Shown: positions 45,066-54,950 of the stretch, piece after piece
Layout of the letters: every line of letters starts with the position of its first letter
Position numbering within the stretch: position 1 is the stretch's first letter
Position numbers and translations under genes: made by a program
Notes under the pieces: model-generated
Database searches by the model: none
What the model saw: the letters and a program-made list of their open reading frames with translations, nothing else
What the model was told of the DNA's origin: nothing
Assembly: GCA_033060915.1 (NCBI GenBank)
Contig: CM065382.1
Coordinates: 4,530,001 to 4,594,000, forward strand
DNA length: 64,000 nucleotides
Direction of reading: 5' to 3'
DNA from: Euryodendron excelsum
Taxonomy: Eukaryota; Streptophyta; Magnoliopsida; Ericales; Pentaphylacaceae

Positions 45066-47101
45066 ACACAGATATAACTGTAACTTTGTCTTTATCTGGT
45101 TTAGTTCCAGATGAGGAGGCCTGGTTGGATCCACGACCTTTAGAGGGGGTATTTCCCCTGCCTTGACCTCGGTTGGGGTTATGTCCTCGTCTTTTTCCAT
45201 GATCATATAGATTCATTTCTGTAAAAATTCACGAGTCAGGAAATCAGAAAGGGAATTATCTTTCCCTTTGATATAATCTATGTCAAAGTCAAACACAGAT
45301 AGTTGTGCTTGCCATCTAACAATTATATATTTAGATGCATTATGTTTAACATCTTTTGCAGCTCGACAATCTGTTCTTAACAGAAATTTTTGATTTAATA
45401 AATCATGTTGGAATTTAGAAATAAATTTAACTTTTGAAAGAAGTTCCTTCTTAACAGTAGCATATTTAAGTTGTGTTGGGTTCCATTTACCAGAAGCATA
45501 TCTGATTAAAATTTACTTTTTTGTATCAGGTACAACCTGAGTAAGAATTCTACTATAACCAATATGGCTAGCATCTGTTTGCACAATTTTAAACCATATA
45601 AGATTAGCAAGAGTTAAATAAGGAAGATTTTTAATCTTAGTTTTAATTTTTTGAACAGCTAGAGTATGATCTGGAGTCCATGAGGAAGGATTTTTCTTTA
45701 ATCTATCATATAAGATAGTAGAGTTTTTTGCCAGATTTTTATACTAGAGATTAATATAATTTAAACTGCATAAAAATCTTTGTAGTTGAGTTTTATCTAA
45801 AATTTCATTAGAAAATTTGAAGGCAAACTCTATACTTCGTGTAAGAAGAACAATTTGTCCCTGGTGGATATTATGACCCAAAAAACGAATAGTTGTTTGA
45901 AATAATTTCATTTTAGGAGCAGATATAACTAATTCATTATGCAAAATAATTTTGCGAAATATAACTAAATGACGAAAGTGGTGGTCCAGATTTTGAGAAA
46001 AAACAAGAATATCATCAATATACACAAGAATAAAATCAGTGTAAGGTATGAAAATATCATTCATAATATTCTAAAATTCAGAATGAGCATTTTTCAAACC
46101 AAAAGGCATAACATTCCATTCATAATGTCCTATTGGAACAATAAACGCTGTTTTGTATCAATTAAATTCAGCAACCTGAATTTGCCAATATCCAGATTTT
46201 AAATCAAATTTAGAGGAAATAAGAGCCTTATGAAGGTAATCAAGCAAATCTTTTTTATTAGGTATAGAATGCCTAATCCATTTTAACACTTTATTAAGAG
46301 GTTTATAATTAATAACTAATCAAGAAACACCCTGTTCAATTCAGTATTTTTATATACATAGAATCTTGTCAACTTCAAGGAGAATAAGATTTTCTAATGA
46401 GTTTTTTCTCAAGTAAAGAGGCAATTTCTTTTTTACAAAGTTCAAGATATTCTTGACTCATTTGACAAGGACGAGCCCTTGTTAGTATTTGTTTATCTGA
46501 AAAATTATTTTCATAAGGAAGAGAGACAATATGTCATTTTCGATCCCAAAAAGCATTGTGATGATCATTACAAATTTCACTAAGAAATTTTTTTTCAATC
46601 AATTTAATTTTTTCTTGAATATTTGGTTTAACTAAAGATTCAACTACAGTCCAAACAGAAATTTCCTGTTTAAGAAAATTAATTTGATTTTCTTTAGCTA
46701 AAAGAATATTTTTTAATTCATTTAAATATCTCATTTGAGGGTCAGTTATAAACTAAAAAACAATATGTTGATTGTTTAAATTTGTATAAATACCTGTTAA
46801 ATCAATTTTTTCAATAGGTATAATACTATGTAGAAAAAGCGTACCAAGTATAACATGGTGTTGGAATACATACATCTTGATTACATATATGCATATCAGT
46901 AATTGTATACTGCATTTTTAGTTTATTACCACTAGCAAACGTCGAATGCTTTCTCTTCTTAAAATATTGGATTGGGATTAACCCTTCTTGAACACAATTC
47001 AAATCTGCACCACTATCAATTAAAGTAGTGAGATTTTCAATCAACAATTCGTTATGAACAAATAAAGTAATCTTGATGAACCACTTTTGGGTGATTTGCA
47101 A
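45065..47101 (-). pseudogene. Endogenous caulimovirid (pararetrovirus) fragment: protease, reverse transcriptase, RNase H
   Basis: Read on the minus strand. The protease core, with an Asp-Ser-Gly-Ala-Asp active site (DSGADLNC), lies near 47017. A linker follows, then the RT with the YIDDIL catalytic motif near 46010-46025 and the downstream FLGHNIHQG and LQRFLCSLNYI segments. RNase H ends with the DFDIDYIKG ... FLTREFLQ pattern near 45225-45290. This layout and wording match plant caulimovirids of the petuvirus/florendovirus type and differ from copia or gypsy RT. Several stops and frame shifts divide it, for instance near 46064, 46534-46826 and 45744. Movement-protein and coat-protein regions were not found. 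A short second reading frame (MNLYDHGKRRG...) overlaps the end. It is a defective genomic fossil. Confidence 0.85.
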
Positions 47102-47241
47102 AAGAGAATGTGTTGCATTGAGTGATTTGTTGTGTATATAATGAGTCTATTTATATTACAAGAGAGGAGAGAACAAAGCCCATGCTAATCGATATGGGAT
47201 AGACAAACCTAACATTAACAAGAGGAAAATAAAAATAGACT
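47097..47241 (-). repeat. Third, partial copy of the 173-bp LTR
   Basis: Matches the inner part of the two flanking LTRs in the same orientation: GCAAAAGAGAATGTGTTGCA, GATATGGGATAGACAAACC, CCTAACATTAACAAGAGG. It lacks the first 22 or so and last few bases. It directly abuts the protease end of the pararetrovirus block. Confidence 0.85.
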
Positions 47242-47524
47242 CAATAAAGATGACTTGAATTTGAAGAGATTGAAAGTGTCCAAAATACTTCATCAAAATG
47301 TGCAAAGATCAGTTGAAGATGATTTGATTGAGAAGAGATTAAAGATGTTTGAGAAGAGAATTCATCCCAATTGCATAATTTCTACAAAGAATCTAAGTGA
47401 AGAGTTCATCTGGAATGTAAAGACTCAATAAAGATGATATATATTAACAGAAAATGAAAGTGTTTAATAATAGACTTCATCAAGCTTATAGAAGTCGCAT
47501 TGAAGTGATCCCAATGAAAGAAGA

Positions 47525-47607
47525 GCTCGGCAATGAAAGAGAAAACTCGGCAATGAAAGAAAAAGCTCGGTAATGAAAGAGAAAACTCGGCAATAAAGAA
47601 AAAGAGC
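47525..47607. repeat. 20-bp tandem repeat, four units
   Basis: Four consecutive imperfect units of CTCGGCAATGAAAGAGAAAA inside the LTR-like segment. Confidence 0.9.
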
Positions 47608-47820
47608 TCAACATTGGTGGAATGAAGTCCTGACTGTTTGGAAATCAAGAAAAGATTATTATCAAATGATAGATTCAATCCAAATTGAATAGAGAATAAC
47701 CTTGGTGAATTGAAGATTTTGATTGATCATCATGCCCCAAAGAGAAGACTTCTTGAAGATTTTATAATAGTACTGAAGCTGAACTTGATCATGGAAAGAT
47801 AGTAGCAAGATTTCTGGGCA

Positions 47821-47998
47821 ATGTGCCGACACATGAAAATGAAGAGTCAACACATGAAGACAGAAGTAAAAAATTTGAAGACAGAATGATCAAGTGTCGA
47901 CACGTGGAGTTGATGTGTCAACATATAAAGACAGTGGACAACATCTGAAAAATGCAGACCAGATGTGTCGACACATGGAACCAAGTGTCGACACCTGG
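47821..47998. repeat. Cluster of six TGTCGACAC-type palindromic motifs
   Basis: Six related sites: TGTGCCGACACATG, GAGTCAACACATG, AGTGTCGACACGTGG, ATGTGTCAACATAT, ATGTGTCGACACATGG and AGTGTCGACACCTGG. Three contain the perfect palindrome TGTCGACA. They are spaced 20-50 bp apart within the LTR-like segment, as enhancer-type repeats in retroelement U3 regions often are. Confidence 0.85.
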
Positions 47999-48640
47999 GA
48001 GATAACGACTAGTTTTTTTAACATTATAACGGACTGAATTTGCATTAAATGAGCCCCAACAACCTCCAACAGACAAAATCAATACAGGGGTCTATATACA
48101 AGCTTCCAATTGCATTTATATACAAGAGATACAAGAAAAATAAGTACTATTGACTGATCAAATTAAAAAATCTGAACATTTTTCTTATCTTCATTGAGTG
48201 AGCTTTTATTGGTCTATCCATTCTTGATAGAGAGTTTGTATTTCATTTGTACATCTTTATACACTTGTAAGTGAGAGTTTGAGAGTTCTCTTGTTGAAAA
48301 AAAACTCTTGTAAGTTTGAGTGGATCTTGGATAAAACTACTTAGTAGTTGGAAGACCTTGGGAAGAAGTTCATGTGTAAAAATAAGTTGAGCACTTGGTA
48401 AATCAACATCCATTTTGTAATTCGAGATTGCATAGTAGAGGAAGACTTCAAGGGGATCTTAGGGTGAGGACGTAGACCACGAATTGTAGTTGAACCTCGG
48501 TAATTCTTGGTGTGCTTTTTATTGCTCTGTTTTTCATTTCTCTTTTGATTACATTGCATTATATATAGATTGATCACTCTTATATTGGTTAGATTAATTT
48601 TAATTAATCTTAATTGCCAATAATTTTCAAAAAACCCAAT

Positions 48641-48930
48641 TCACCTTCCTCTTGGGTTGTCTTTTGGGCCAACACGTGGGTTCTGCACAACACAGCTAGT
48701 AGGAGAGAAAAGAACAGTAAGACCAAGATCACATAATTGGCCAACAAAGATAAGATTAAGTGTGAGTTTAAGAATATAATAAGTATGAGGGAGTGCAAGA
48801 GTGAAAATGGAGACATGACTAATAAGATCGATAAACATAGAGGACCCATCAGCAGTATAAATGACAGGAAGAGCAGACACATAAGATTTGGAAGAAAAAG
48901 CTGTCAAGTTAGAAGTCATATGATTATTAC
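48641..48930 (-). pseudogene. Copia protease start region, truncated
   Basis: On the minus strand, MTSNLTAFSSKSYVSALPVI, TADGSSM, and LPHTYYILKLTLNLIFVGQL match the segment after the protease active site in Ty1/copia polyproteins. The copia match stops near 48675 at VVQNP, where the inserted block begins. Confidence 0.8.
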
Positions 48931-48939
48931 ACCTAGAGT

Positions 48940-49990
48940 CAAAGAACTACGAAAAAATACCTGAAGTGGCAGACAAAGCAGTAGAGTAGAGAGTTCCAGA
49001 GGCAGACATAAACTGTTGAAAGAGTGCAGAAAGATCACTGACATTGATCACAGAGGAGGAGGATGAGGGAACAGCAGAATACTTAGTAGTGACAGCAGTA
49101 GACTGAAAGTAAGAATCTCTTTGAGAAGGATGTTTGGGGTAATCAGAGAAAAAGTGCCCAGGGCTACACTGACAACAGTGCTTGCAGATCCGAATGAGAC
49201 ATGTAAGTAGGTGATGGTCAATGGCATGACAGAATGCGTAAGCATTGGACCAGGAACCATCAAGAGTTGAAGAAGCATGAGAACCACCCGAAGAGCCCCG
49301 CAATCAAGAACTAGATGCAGCAAGAACGGCGTCCACAGGTGAAGGTCGAATGAGGCCAAGACAAGTCTCCTCAGATAAGAGCTCAGAAATAGCCTGTTCC
49401 AAGGTAGGAAGTGGGAAACGATGGAGAAGAAAGGCTCGAACAAGCTCGAATACATTAGTGAGAGCCATGAGAAATGTAATCAGGCGCTGCTGATTGCGGC
49501 AGAGGGCAAACTGAGTAGCATCGGCAGAGTATATCCAAGTAGGCTCAGACGGAGTCAACTGGTCCCAAAGAGTATATATGTGAGATAGGAAAGCATCGAT
49601 AGACTAGTCAGATTTCTGTTTCAGACGATGCAGATAAATCAGAAGTTGGTATTGATGAGCAAGATCGATAGTGGTGTAACAGTTGGTTAGGAAGGTTCAG
49701 ATGGAGTGAGCTGTGTCAAAGCGTCCAAATTGGAGACTAATAGAAGGAATGTATGTATTCCTTAACCAGGTGATGATCTGATGATTCTTACTGTCCCATT
49801 CCTCAAGTTATTCAGTAAATTCCGTAGCCGTTTCAGCTACACCTTTATTAGATGCTTAAATATCTCCAGTGATATAGCATCAAAGTTTTCTCCCCTTGAG
49901 AAAACTGGACATGGCTTGAGACCAAGGAATATAATTAGGACCCTCCAGAATGAGAAGAATCGGTCTAGAGCCCTCAAAAAGTTTCATAGT
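48940..49990 (-). pseudogene. Copia gag, broken
   Basis: Minus strand. An N-terminal LILEGPNYIPWSQAMSSFL-like segment lies near 49900, then an RFDTAHS region, then YSADATQFALCRNQQRLITF and FLMALTNVFELVRAFLL (49304-49558). A nucleocapsid part follows (RICKHCCQCSPGHFFSDY at about 49160-49220) in which the knuckle is altered. Stops occur at several places, among them one near 49303 and one near 49560. Confidence 0.8.
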
Positions 49991-50111
49991 TGAGAGACGT
50001 AAAATAACAGGAACTCAACAGTAGAGAATAGTTGTAGAAAAGCCTCCAAAGCAAGAGAAAAACAGCAGAAACAGAGTAGAACTAGCAGAAACAGAGGCAA
50101 AAGTTTTCGGA

Positions 50112-50308
50112 AGTTGGCCGAAAAGAAAGAAAAGAACTTTAAGAGTTCTAACGTGGAATATCCCTCGAAGGATAACCACAGAGCATACTTTTCCTGGGCC
50201 GGAGGGTCACCGGAAGGTGGCCGAAGGTTGGCCAGAAAGAAGGAAGAGAATCTTAAGAGTTCTGATGTGGAAGATCCCTCAAATGGCAATCACAGAGCAT
50301 ACTTTCCC
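50112..50308. repeat. Direct repeat of about 84 bp in copia leader
   Basis: 50112-50195 and 50227-50308 are alignable copies: GTTGGCC, AAGAGTTCTAACGTGGAA / AAGAGTTCTGATGTGGAA, and CACAGAGCATACTTT in both. Period about 115 bp. Lies between gag and the PBS. Confidence 0.88.
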
Positions 50309-50323
50309 TTAACTCTGATATCA

Positions 50324-50496
50324 TGTTAGAAAATTGAGAGAAATATGCAAAAGAGAATGTATTGCATTGAGTGATTTGTTGTGTATACAATAAGTTTATT
50401 TATATTACAAGAAAGGAGAAGAAGAAGCTTATGCTAACCGATGTGGGATAAGCAAACCTAACATTAACAAGAGAAAGACAAATATATACGCTAACA
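50324..50496 (-). repeat. 5' LTR of composite copia element
   Basis: 173 bp, TGTTAG ... CTAACA on the plus strand, with the PBS immediately to its left (50311-50323) as expected for a minus-strand element. Confidence 0.9.
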
Positions 50497-50514
50497 ATAT
50501 AAAGAGAGCTGTAA

Positions 50515-51005
50515 TCAAGCAATCCAAATCTTTGGGAATTTTTTTAGGCAGTTTCCAAGGAAAATGCAATTTTTAGGTTCTTCCCATGGGTACTGTACCT
50601 CGGCACATTGCCTTCATCATGGATAGGAATCGAAGATGTTCAAAGAAGCTAAAATTTGGAAGAAGGGGCTGACCCCATGAATTTGGTTTCTTGGCTCTCA
50701 TGTCCATGATAAAACATTGTTATGAGCTCGGTGTGAAATAGGTAATGATTTATGCTTTCAGAATTGATTTTAATTTCAGAAGACATCCGAAAGAAGTACA
50801 ATCTGTTACGGGTTGATGCAGGAAAAGATTGAAGGGTTTATCAAAGAAGAGAGCATGGTGAACAGCTATGGAGTTATGGTTTGCTTTATATGAAACCTTA
50901 AGCTCTTGAGCAAATCTGCCGGGTTGGTGGAAAAGAGGGCTTTTGGCTGCCAGTAACTCCAAAGCGGTGCTGTCAAACTGTGCTGCCTATACTTCCTCTG
51001 ATGCA
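50515..51005 (+). pseudogene. cis-Prenyltransferase (dehydrodolichyl diphosphate synthase-like), pseudogene
   Basis: Enzymes of this family add isopentenyl units in cis to make polyprenyl diphosphates. Family words are readable: VPRHIAFIMDRNRR from 50597 (the conserved region I is IMDGNRR, so Gly is replaced by Arg), ALMSMIKHCYELGVK, IYAFRID, FRRHPKEVQSV, LMQEKIEGFIKEESMVN, NLKLLSK, and SNSKAVLSNCAAYTSSD near 50955-51000. Stops after FGRRG and GVK and frame changes (for example before SNSKAVL) break it, and the C-terminal half is missing. Plant genes of this subgroup are usually intronless, so lack of introns does not prove a processed copy. It begins within about 20 bases of the composite element's 5' LTR, which may have cut or displaced its 5' end. 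Confidence 0.82.
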
Positions 51006-51214
51006 TGCTATTTTTGTGAAGTTCATTTAACTCGCTCAGTCTTTGGATTTACTCAATGTGTTTGGTACCCAAGAAATGCATAGAATTGGAATGTGAAACT
51101 TTGGTGGGTTTCGATTTTGATCATATTATATTTTGGAGAACAATTTAATTTTTTCCCCATAGTCTGTAACTGTTAAAGGCAATACAAGCCTATAAAAGGC
51201 TTACGTTCGGCGGC

Positions 51215-51236
51215 AACGTAAGCATTGTGACCTCAC
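51215..51236 (+). promoter_or_regulatory. ACGT-N8-TGACCTCAC motif 1
   Basis: AACGTAAGCATTGTGACCTCAC, about 450 bp upstream of the first ERF. One of four similar sites in this region; combines an ACGT core with a TGACC core. Function is inferred only from repetition. Confidence 0.45.
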
Positions 51237-51361
51237 GTTTCTTAATTAGCCAGCCTGCCGAATCTAACCCTCTAGGATCTGTAATTTCTAATCATATTCA
51301 ATTTGCAGTGGCATTTTATATATAACTTTGATGGATGACATAAACATGGTGAGCATCAGGG

Positions 51362-51384
51362 AAACGTCACCAACATGACCTCAC
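51362..51384 (+). promoter_or_regulatory. ACGT-N8-TGACCTCAC motif 2
   Basis: ACGTCACCAACATGACC followed by TCAC, about 300 bp upstream of the first ERF; same spacing between the two cores as motif 1. Confidence 0.45.
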
Positions 51385-51634
51385 TAAACAACCTGCAGAT
51401 TCCAAAAGTCAGAATGCAGAGACCGAATTCTATAAGTTATTAAACATATCGATCATCCAATTGACTAGTTTCCTCTTATGGCAGATACTATGACTAATCA
51501 ACAAGGCTTTTTCCCAGCAGCCTTGGCTCTGAAACCTAGACATAAACAATAGCAATGAACAGTGCAAAATTCTAGTAATCAGGACCACATTGGCACACCT
51601 GAGCTTTTTGTCCATTGAACTACTTTCTTCCATT

Positions 51635-51643
51635 CTATATAAG
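51635..51643 (+). promoter_or_regulatory. TATA box of first ERF gene
   Basis: CTATATAAG, 41 nt before the start codon at 51684. This implies a very short leader. Confidence 0.65.
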
Positions 51644-51683
51644 TGGAAGAAAGAACAGAGTACTCTGTTCTCATTGTAGGCCA

Positions 51684-52097
51684 ATGGAGGAAGATCCTAA
51701 GGGGAAGGTGGTGACAGAAGAGAAGGAAGAAGTTAGATACAGAGGCGTGAGAAGGCGGCCGTGGGGGAAGTTCGCGGCGGAGATACGCGATTCAACTAGG
51801 CAGGGAGCCCGCTTGTGGCTCGGGACTTTTAATACGGCAGAGGAGGCGGCAAGAGCTTATGATCGAGCTGCTTATGCAACCAGGGGTTCCTTAGCGATCC
51901 TTAACTTCCCTGATGAATATCCTCTTTCTTCTTCATCACCGTCATCATCATTACCTGTGGCAGCATCGTCTTCTTCATCACCGTCCTCTTCCATTGCTGG
52001 CGAGAGGGGGAAAGAAGTTTTTGAATTTGAGTACTTGGATGACAAGTTGTTAGAGGACCTTCTTGGATGTGAAGAAGAGAAGAAAACTAAGGACTGA
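51684..52097 (+). CDS. AP2/ERF transcription factor, small group IX type (ERF095-098-like)
   Basis: Single exon, 137 residues. ERFs bind GCC-box DNA; group IX members usually activate ethylene/jasmonate and defence genes in the nucleus. The AP2 domain covers about residues 18-76: [20 protein letters not shown], then [19 protein letters not shown] and AILNFP. Ala and Asp in AAEIRD are the residues that mark ERF as opposed to DREB proteins. After a Ser-rich linker (about 83-105) comes the acidic C-terminal motif [15 protein letters not shown], the CMIX-1 type activation segment. The start at 51684 is chosen because the open frame further upstream runs through the TATA box and has no family similarity. 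The short length is normal for this subgroup. Intact. A related gene lies convergently at 54951-55433. Confidence 0.93.
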   Translation: MEEDPKGKVVTEEKEEVRYRGVRRRPWGKFAAEIRDSTRQGARLWLGTFNTAEEAARAYDRAAYATRGSLAILNFPDEYPLSSSSPSSSLPVAASSSSSPSSSIAGERGKEVFEFEYLDDKLLEDLLGCEEEKKTKD

Positions 52098-53098
52098 AGT
52101 TTTTCACTCTTTTTGTTTTTCCTTTTTTACCCGGAGAGGGGGAGATACATATTTTAATTTTTGTCTATTAAATCTTCCTTTTCCTAACTTTCAGTAATGT
52201 TGAATGATTCACTTTGACATTTGATCTCATCTTCGATTAATATTTCACGTGATGAAATTAATAATCAACCACATCATGATTAATTTGTTTTAACACGAAT
52301 GATTTATCTTTAACCAAATTGAGAAGAGCATTAATCAGGATGTGTGAAGAGTAACCGAAACTCCTTGATTGCATAACCCAAAAGAAACAAACTTGAGAAA
52401 TAGACAGAAATGCATTCCATGTTGAGAACCTACCTAAAGTATAAGTGGGGTCTTCTCCTTTTACCTTGTTAATATTCTCCTCTTGACATTCCTAATTTAA
52501 AATGTGCGAACGATGGGGGGAGTTCGGGGAAGAACGTAATCTAAATGCCAATTTCATTCTGAAAAAAAGTTAAATATGGCCTCGACCGTCATCAAATAGG
52601 TAGTAAGGCTAAGTATATATTTTTTTCCTGGTAACAAGAAACCTCTCCTAGTCAGGGCCACGTTGCACTTACCCAACAAAGTAAACCCCAGATGTTTGTA
52701 ATCTCCCGCAAACCCAAAGTATAACAATTTGTCCCCAAGTTCAATCCCCTGTATGTTGGTCGACACGTGTGTGTTAGATTAAACCATTTGAGGTCACCGT
52801 TAATCTAAATAACTTTATAAATTGATAAAAAAAAAATATACAGAAATTTCAACCATACGTGATAATCTTTTTTTTTTTTAAGTGAATGACTCTTATTTAA
52901 TTATATTATTTTAAATTTTATATAAATTTTTTATATGTATAACATTTATCCTTATAAATTAATCCGTCAAGGCGCAACTGCAGGACAATCGTATGCCATA
53001 TGATCTTATGCATGAATCCAACATAAGCGTAATCATTAGTACTTTAGCATCATAATTACTGATTTAGTAGTGTCGTAAGCGCAATGACGAATTAGAGA

Positions 53099-53206
53099 GA
53101 CGTAATCCATCTGACCTCACTGCTAATCTCAAAACATATTAAGTATAAAGTACTATACATCATCATCATAATGACGAAATAGGGTAACGTAATCCAATGA
53201 CCTCAC
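53099..53206 (+). promoter_or_regulatory. ACGT-N-TGACCTCAC motifs 3 and 4
   Basis: ACGTAATCCATCTGACC-TCAC at 53099-53120 and ACGTAATCCAATGACC-TCAC at 53185-53206. Each is preceded by AATGACGAAWTAG, so the whole block is locally duplicated. They lie downstream of both ERF genes, not in a position of an annotated promoter. Confidence 0.4.
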
Positions 53207-54373
53207 CATCTGCCACCTACTTCTCAAATATTATACGACTAAAAGGTGGATTATGAATTAATTAACACCAAACATGCCAAAAGTATTGAAAATGTCCGTC
53301 AGTAGATTGTTTGGAAAAAAATTGGCATTTTTTTGTATTATTTTCCATTCAATCTCAGATAATTCATTAAATTTCTCCATTGTGTTTTCCAAATGAACCT
53401 TGTTGTCGTGTTTTCTAAAGTTTTTCATTCCGTTCGAAAAATTTTAGATTCACTTTCAAAATATTTCGTTTTTGTTTTTCCTCTTTTTATCAGCAAAAAT
53501 AATAAAAAATTTTAAAAACACTATTATTTTTATTAACATTGTCATTTATATATTGAAAATTTTTTAAGAATTTAAAAATAATATAAAATCCTCTCTTAAA
53601 AAGGGGTGTTTTCAAAAAAGCTTCCATGAAAAATAGTATTCAGAAATTATGTGTTAAAAAATTTGTGTGTGTCAGGTTTTTGGCTTTTCTCTTTTCAAGA
53701 AGATAAAAGATAATTTTCAATAACAAAACCTTATTGCCTAAAGTATATTCGTATTATGATTAAACCATTTTAAGTCATGTTAGTGGTGGGGTCACAAAGT
53801 TTGAATTTCTCTAATTCATCATCATGCCTTCGGTGGTTAACAGTAATAACACTAATGGAAATGGAAATAATAAGAAATTATAGACCTCAGTGGCTAAGAT
53901 TCAGACTCTAAAGGGCTAATTGCATTTAGCATGTGTTTGACAGAACCGAAGGTGATATCATATGGCTTATTTTTTTCTCCTTCATACATGTGACCAGAAA
54001 TTAATTTAGAATGTTTTTTAATTAGTGGTAAGGTGATATAGACTCCTTCCAGAATGATGCGGTAAGAAGATATTTATAATTAGAGTAATGTCATATAAAA
54101 AGAAAAAAGATGCAAAATTTGCACAGAATGACATGCTCGACTTGGAGCCTTTTTAATTTTAGAATAAAACTCTCGTCAACATGGCTCTTAATCGAAAAGG
54201 TGACATAGATTACCTCTCTATAGATGTGAAGCTTAAGCGCTTAGGCTTCAATCGATTTATTTCATTACTTCCTACTTTTGTAATCAGTCTTCCTTGTAAG
54301 AGTATAGATATCATATAAAAACTATCCCTGCAGGTAAAAAAAAAAAACAAAGATTGCGTCATTGGTTATTTTA

Positions 54374-54450
54374 ACATGTTTCAAAGTAACATGATGACCC
54401 ATAGAAAAAAGAAATTTTTACATGTTTCAAAGTAAACATGATGACCCATA
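54374..54450. repeat. 30-bp tandem repeat, two units
   Basis: ACATGTTTCAAAGTAACATG with GATGACCCATA follows at 54374-54403, and again at 54420-54450 with one extra A. Confidence 0.9.
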
Positions 54451-54950
54451 ATGCTGGTTGCTAGTAATCGACTTAACGAGCAGTGGAACCAAAATTAGGC
54501 ACATCATTTTGGATAGTAATTAATTTGATACATCTTTTCAATGGGTAATGATGTATATAAAGAAAAATTATAAAAAAAAAAAATGTACGTAATGATGTGA
54601 TGGAATTGTGCGTTTATCACTTTAAAATAAAAATAAAAATAAAACCACCAAGATGTCATTTAATTAAAAAATTGTGTACACCACATCATTTAAGATTTTC
54701 TACAAGAATTCTGCAAGAGTAGCATTTTTTTTGGTTTTCCAGTTGGTATAGCCTTAATCTTTTAAATTTGAACTCCTTCCATATTCTTTTTTGTTTTTCT
54801 GGGCCAAAACTAAAGAGGGATTGAACACATTGTGCCAAAAGAGAAGATAGAAAGAAACCATATCACATGGAAATTGAATAAAAAAAAATCCCTGCAACAC
54901 ATTGGCATATTAGGGATTGAGTCCATAATGTCTACCCTAAACCTCAAGTG

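Larger units (their letters stand above)
47242..48674 (+). mobile_element. Plus-strand LTR-like segment
   Basis: Non-coding. Near its right end, AAACCCAATTCACC and CTCTTGGGTTGTCTTTTGGG followed by CCAACA resemble the 3' end of many plant Ty1/copia LTRs, normally followed by the PBS; here the PBS is missing. Upstream are a 20-bp tandem repeat (47525-47607) and TGTCGACAC repeats (47821-47998). The left limit is uncertain. Confidence 0.45.
44285..50496 (-). mobile_element. Composite Ty1/copia retroelement with foreign interior
   Basis: 6212 bp on the minus strand. Two LTRs of exactly 173 bp lie at 50324-50496 (5') and 44285-44457 (3'), sharing AACCGATGTGGGATA and CTAACATTAACAAGAG. The PBS TGATATCAGAGTT (one base off the usual tRNA-Met complement) follows the 5' LTR at 50311-50323. 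A polypurine tract GAAGGGGGA abuts the 3' LTR at about 44458-44466. Order on the minus strand: leader with an internal duplication, gag, start of protease, foreign block of about 3.6 kb, end of RNase H, PPT. Integrase and RT of copia type are not found. The flanks ATGTA and ATATA differ at one base, so the target duplication is only probable. Confidence 0.85.
52098..54950. other. Region between the two convergent ERF genes
   Basis: 2.85 kb, AT-rich, no third gene supported. Contains two further copies of the ACGT-N-TGACCTCAC motif at 53099-53120 and 53185-53206, inside a short imperfect tandem duplication (about 53083-53120 and 53169-53206). It also holds a 30-bp tandem repeat at 54374-54450. 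The 3' UTRs of both genes fall at its ends. Confidence 0.55.

Noticed and set aside
47821..47998. CRISPR-like spacing of short repeats
   Set aside because: Six imperfect palindromic motifs with unequal spacing in a plant retroelement; a CRISPR array would have identical repeats and belongs to prokaryotes.
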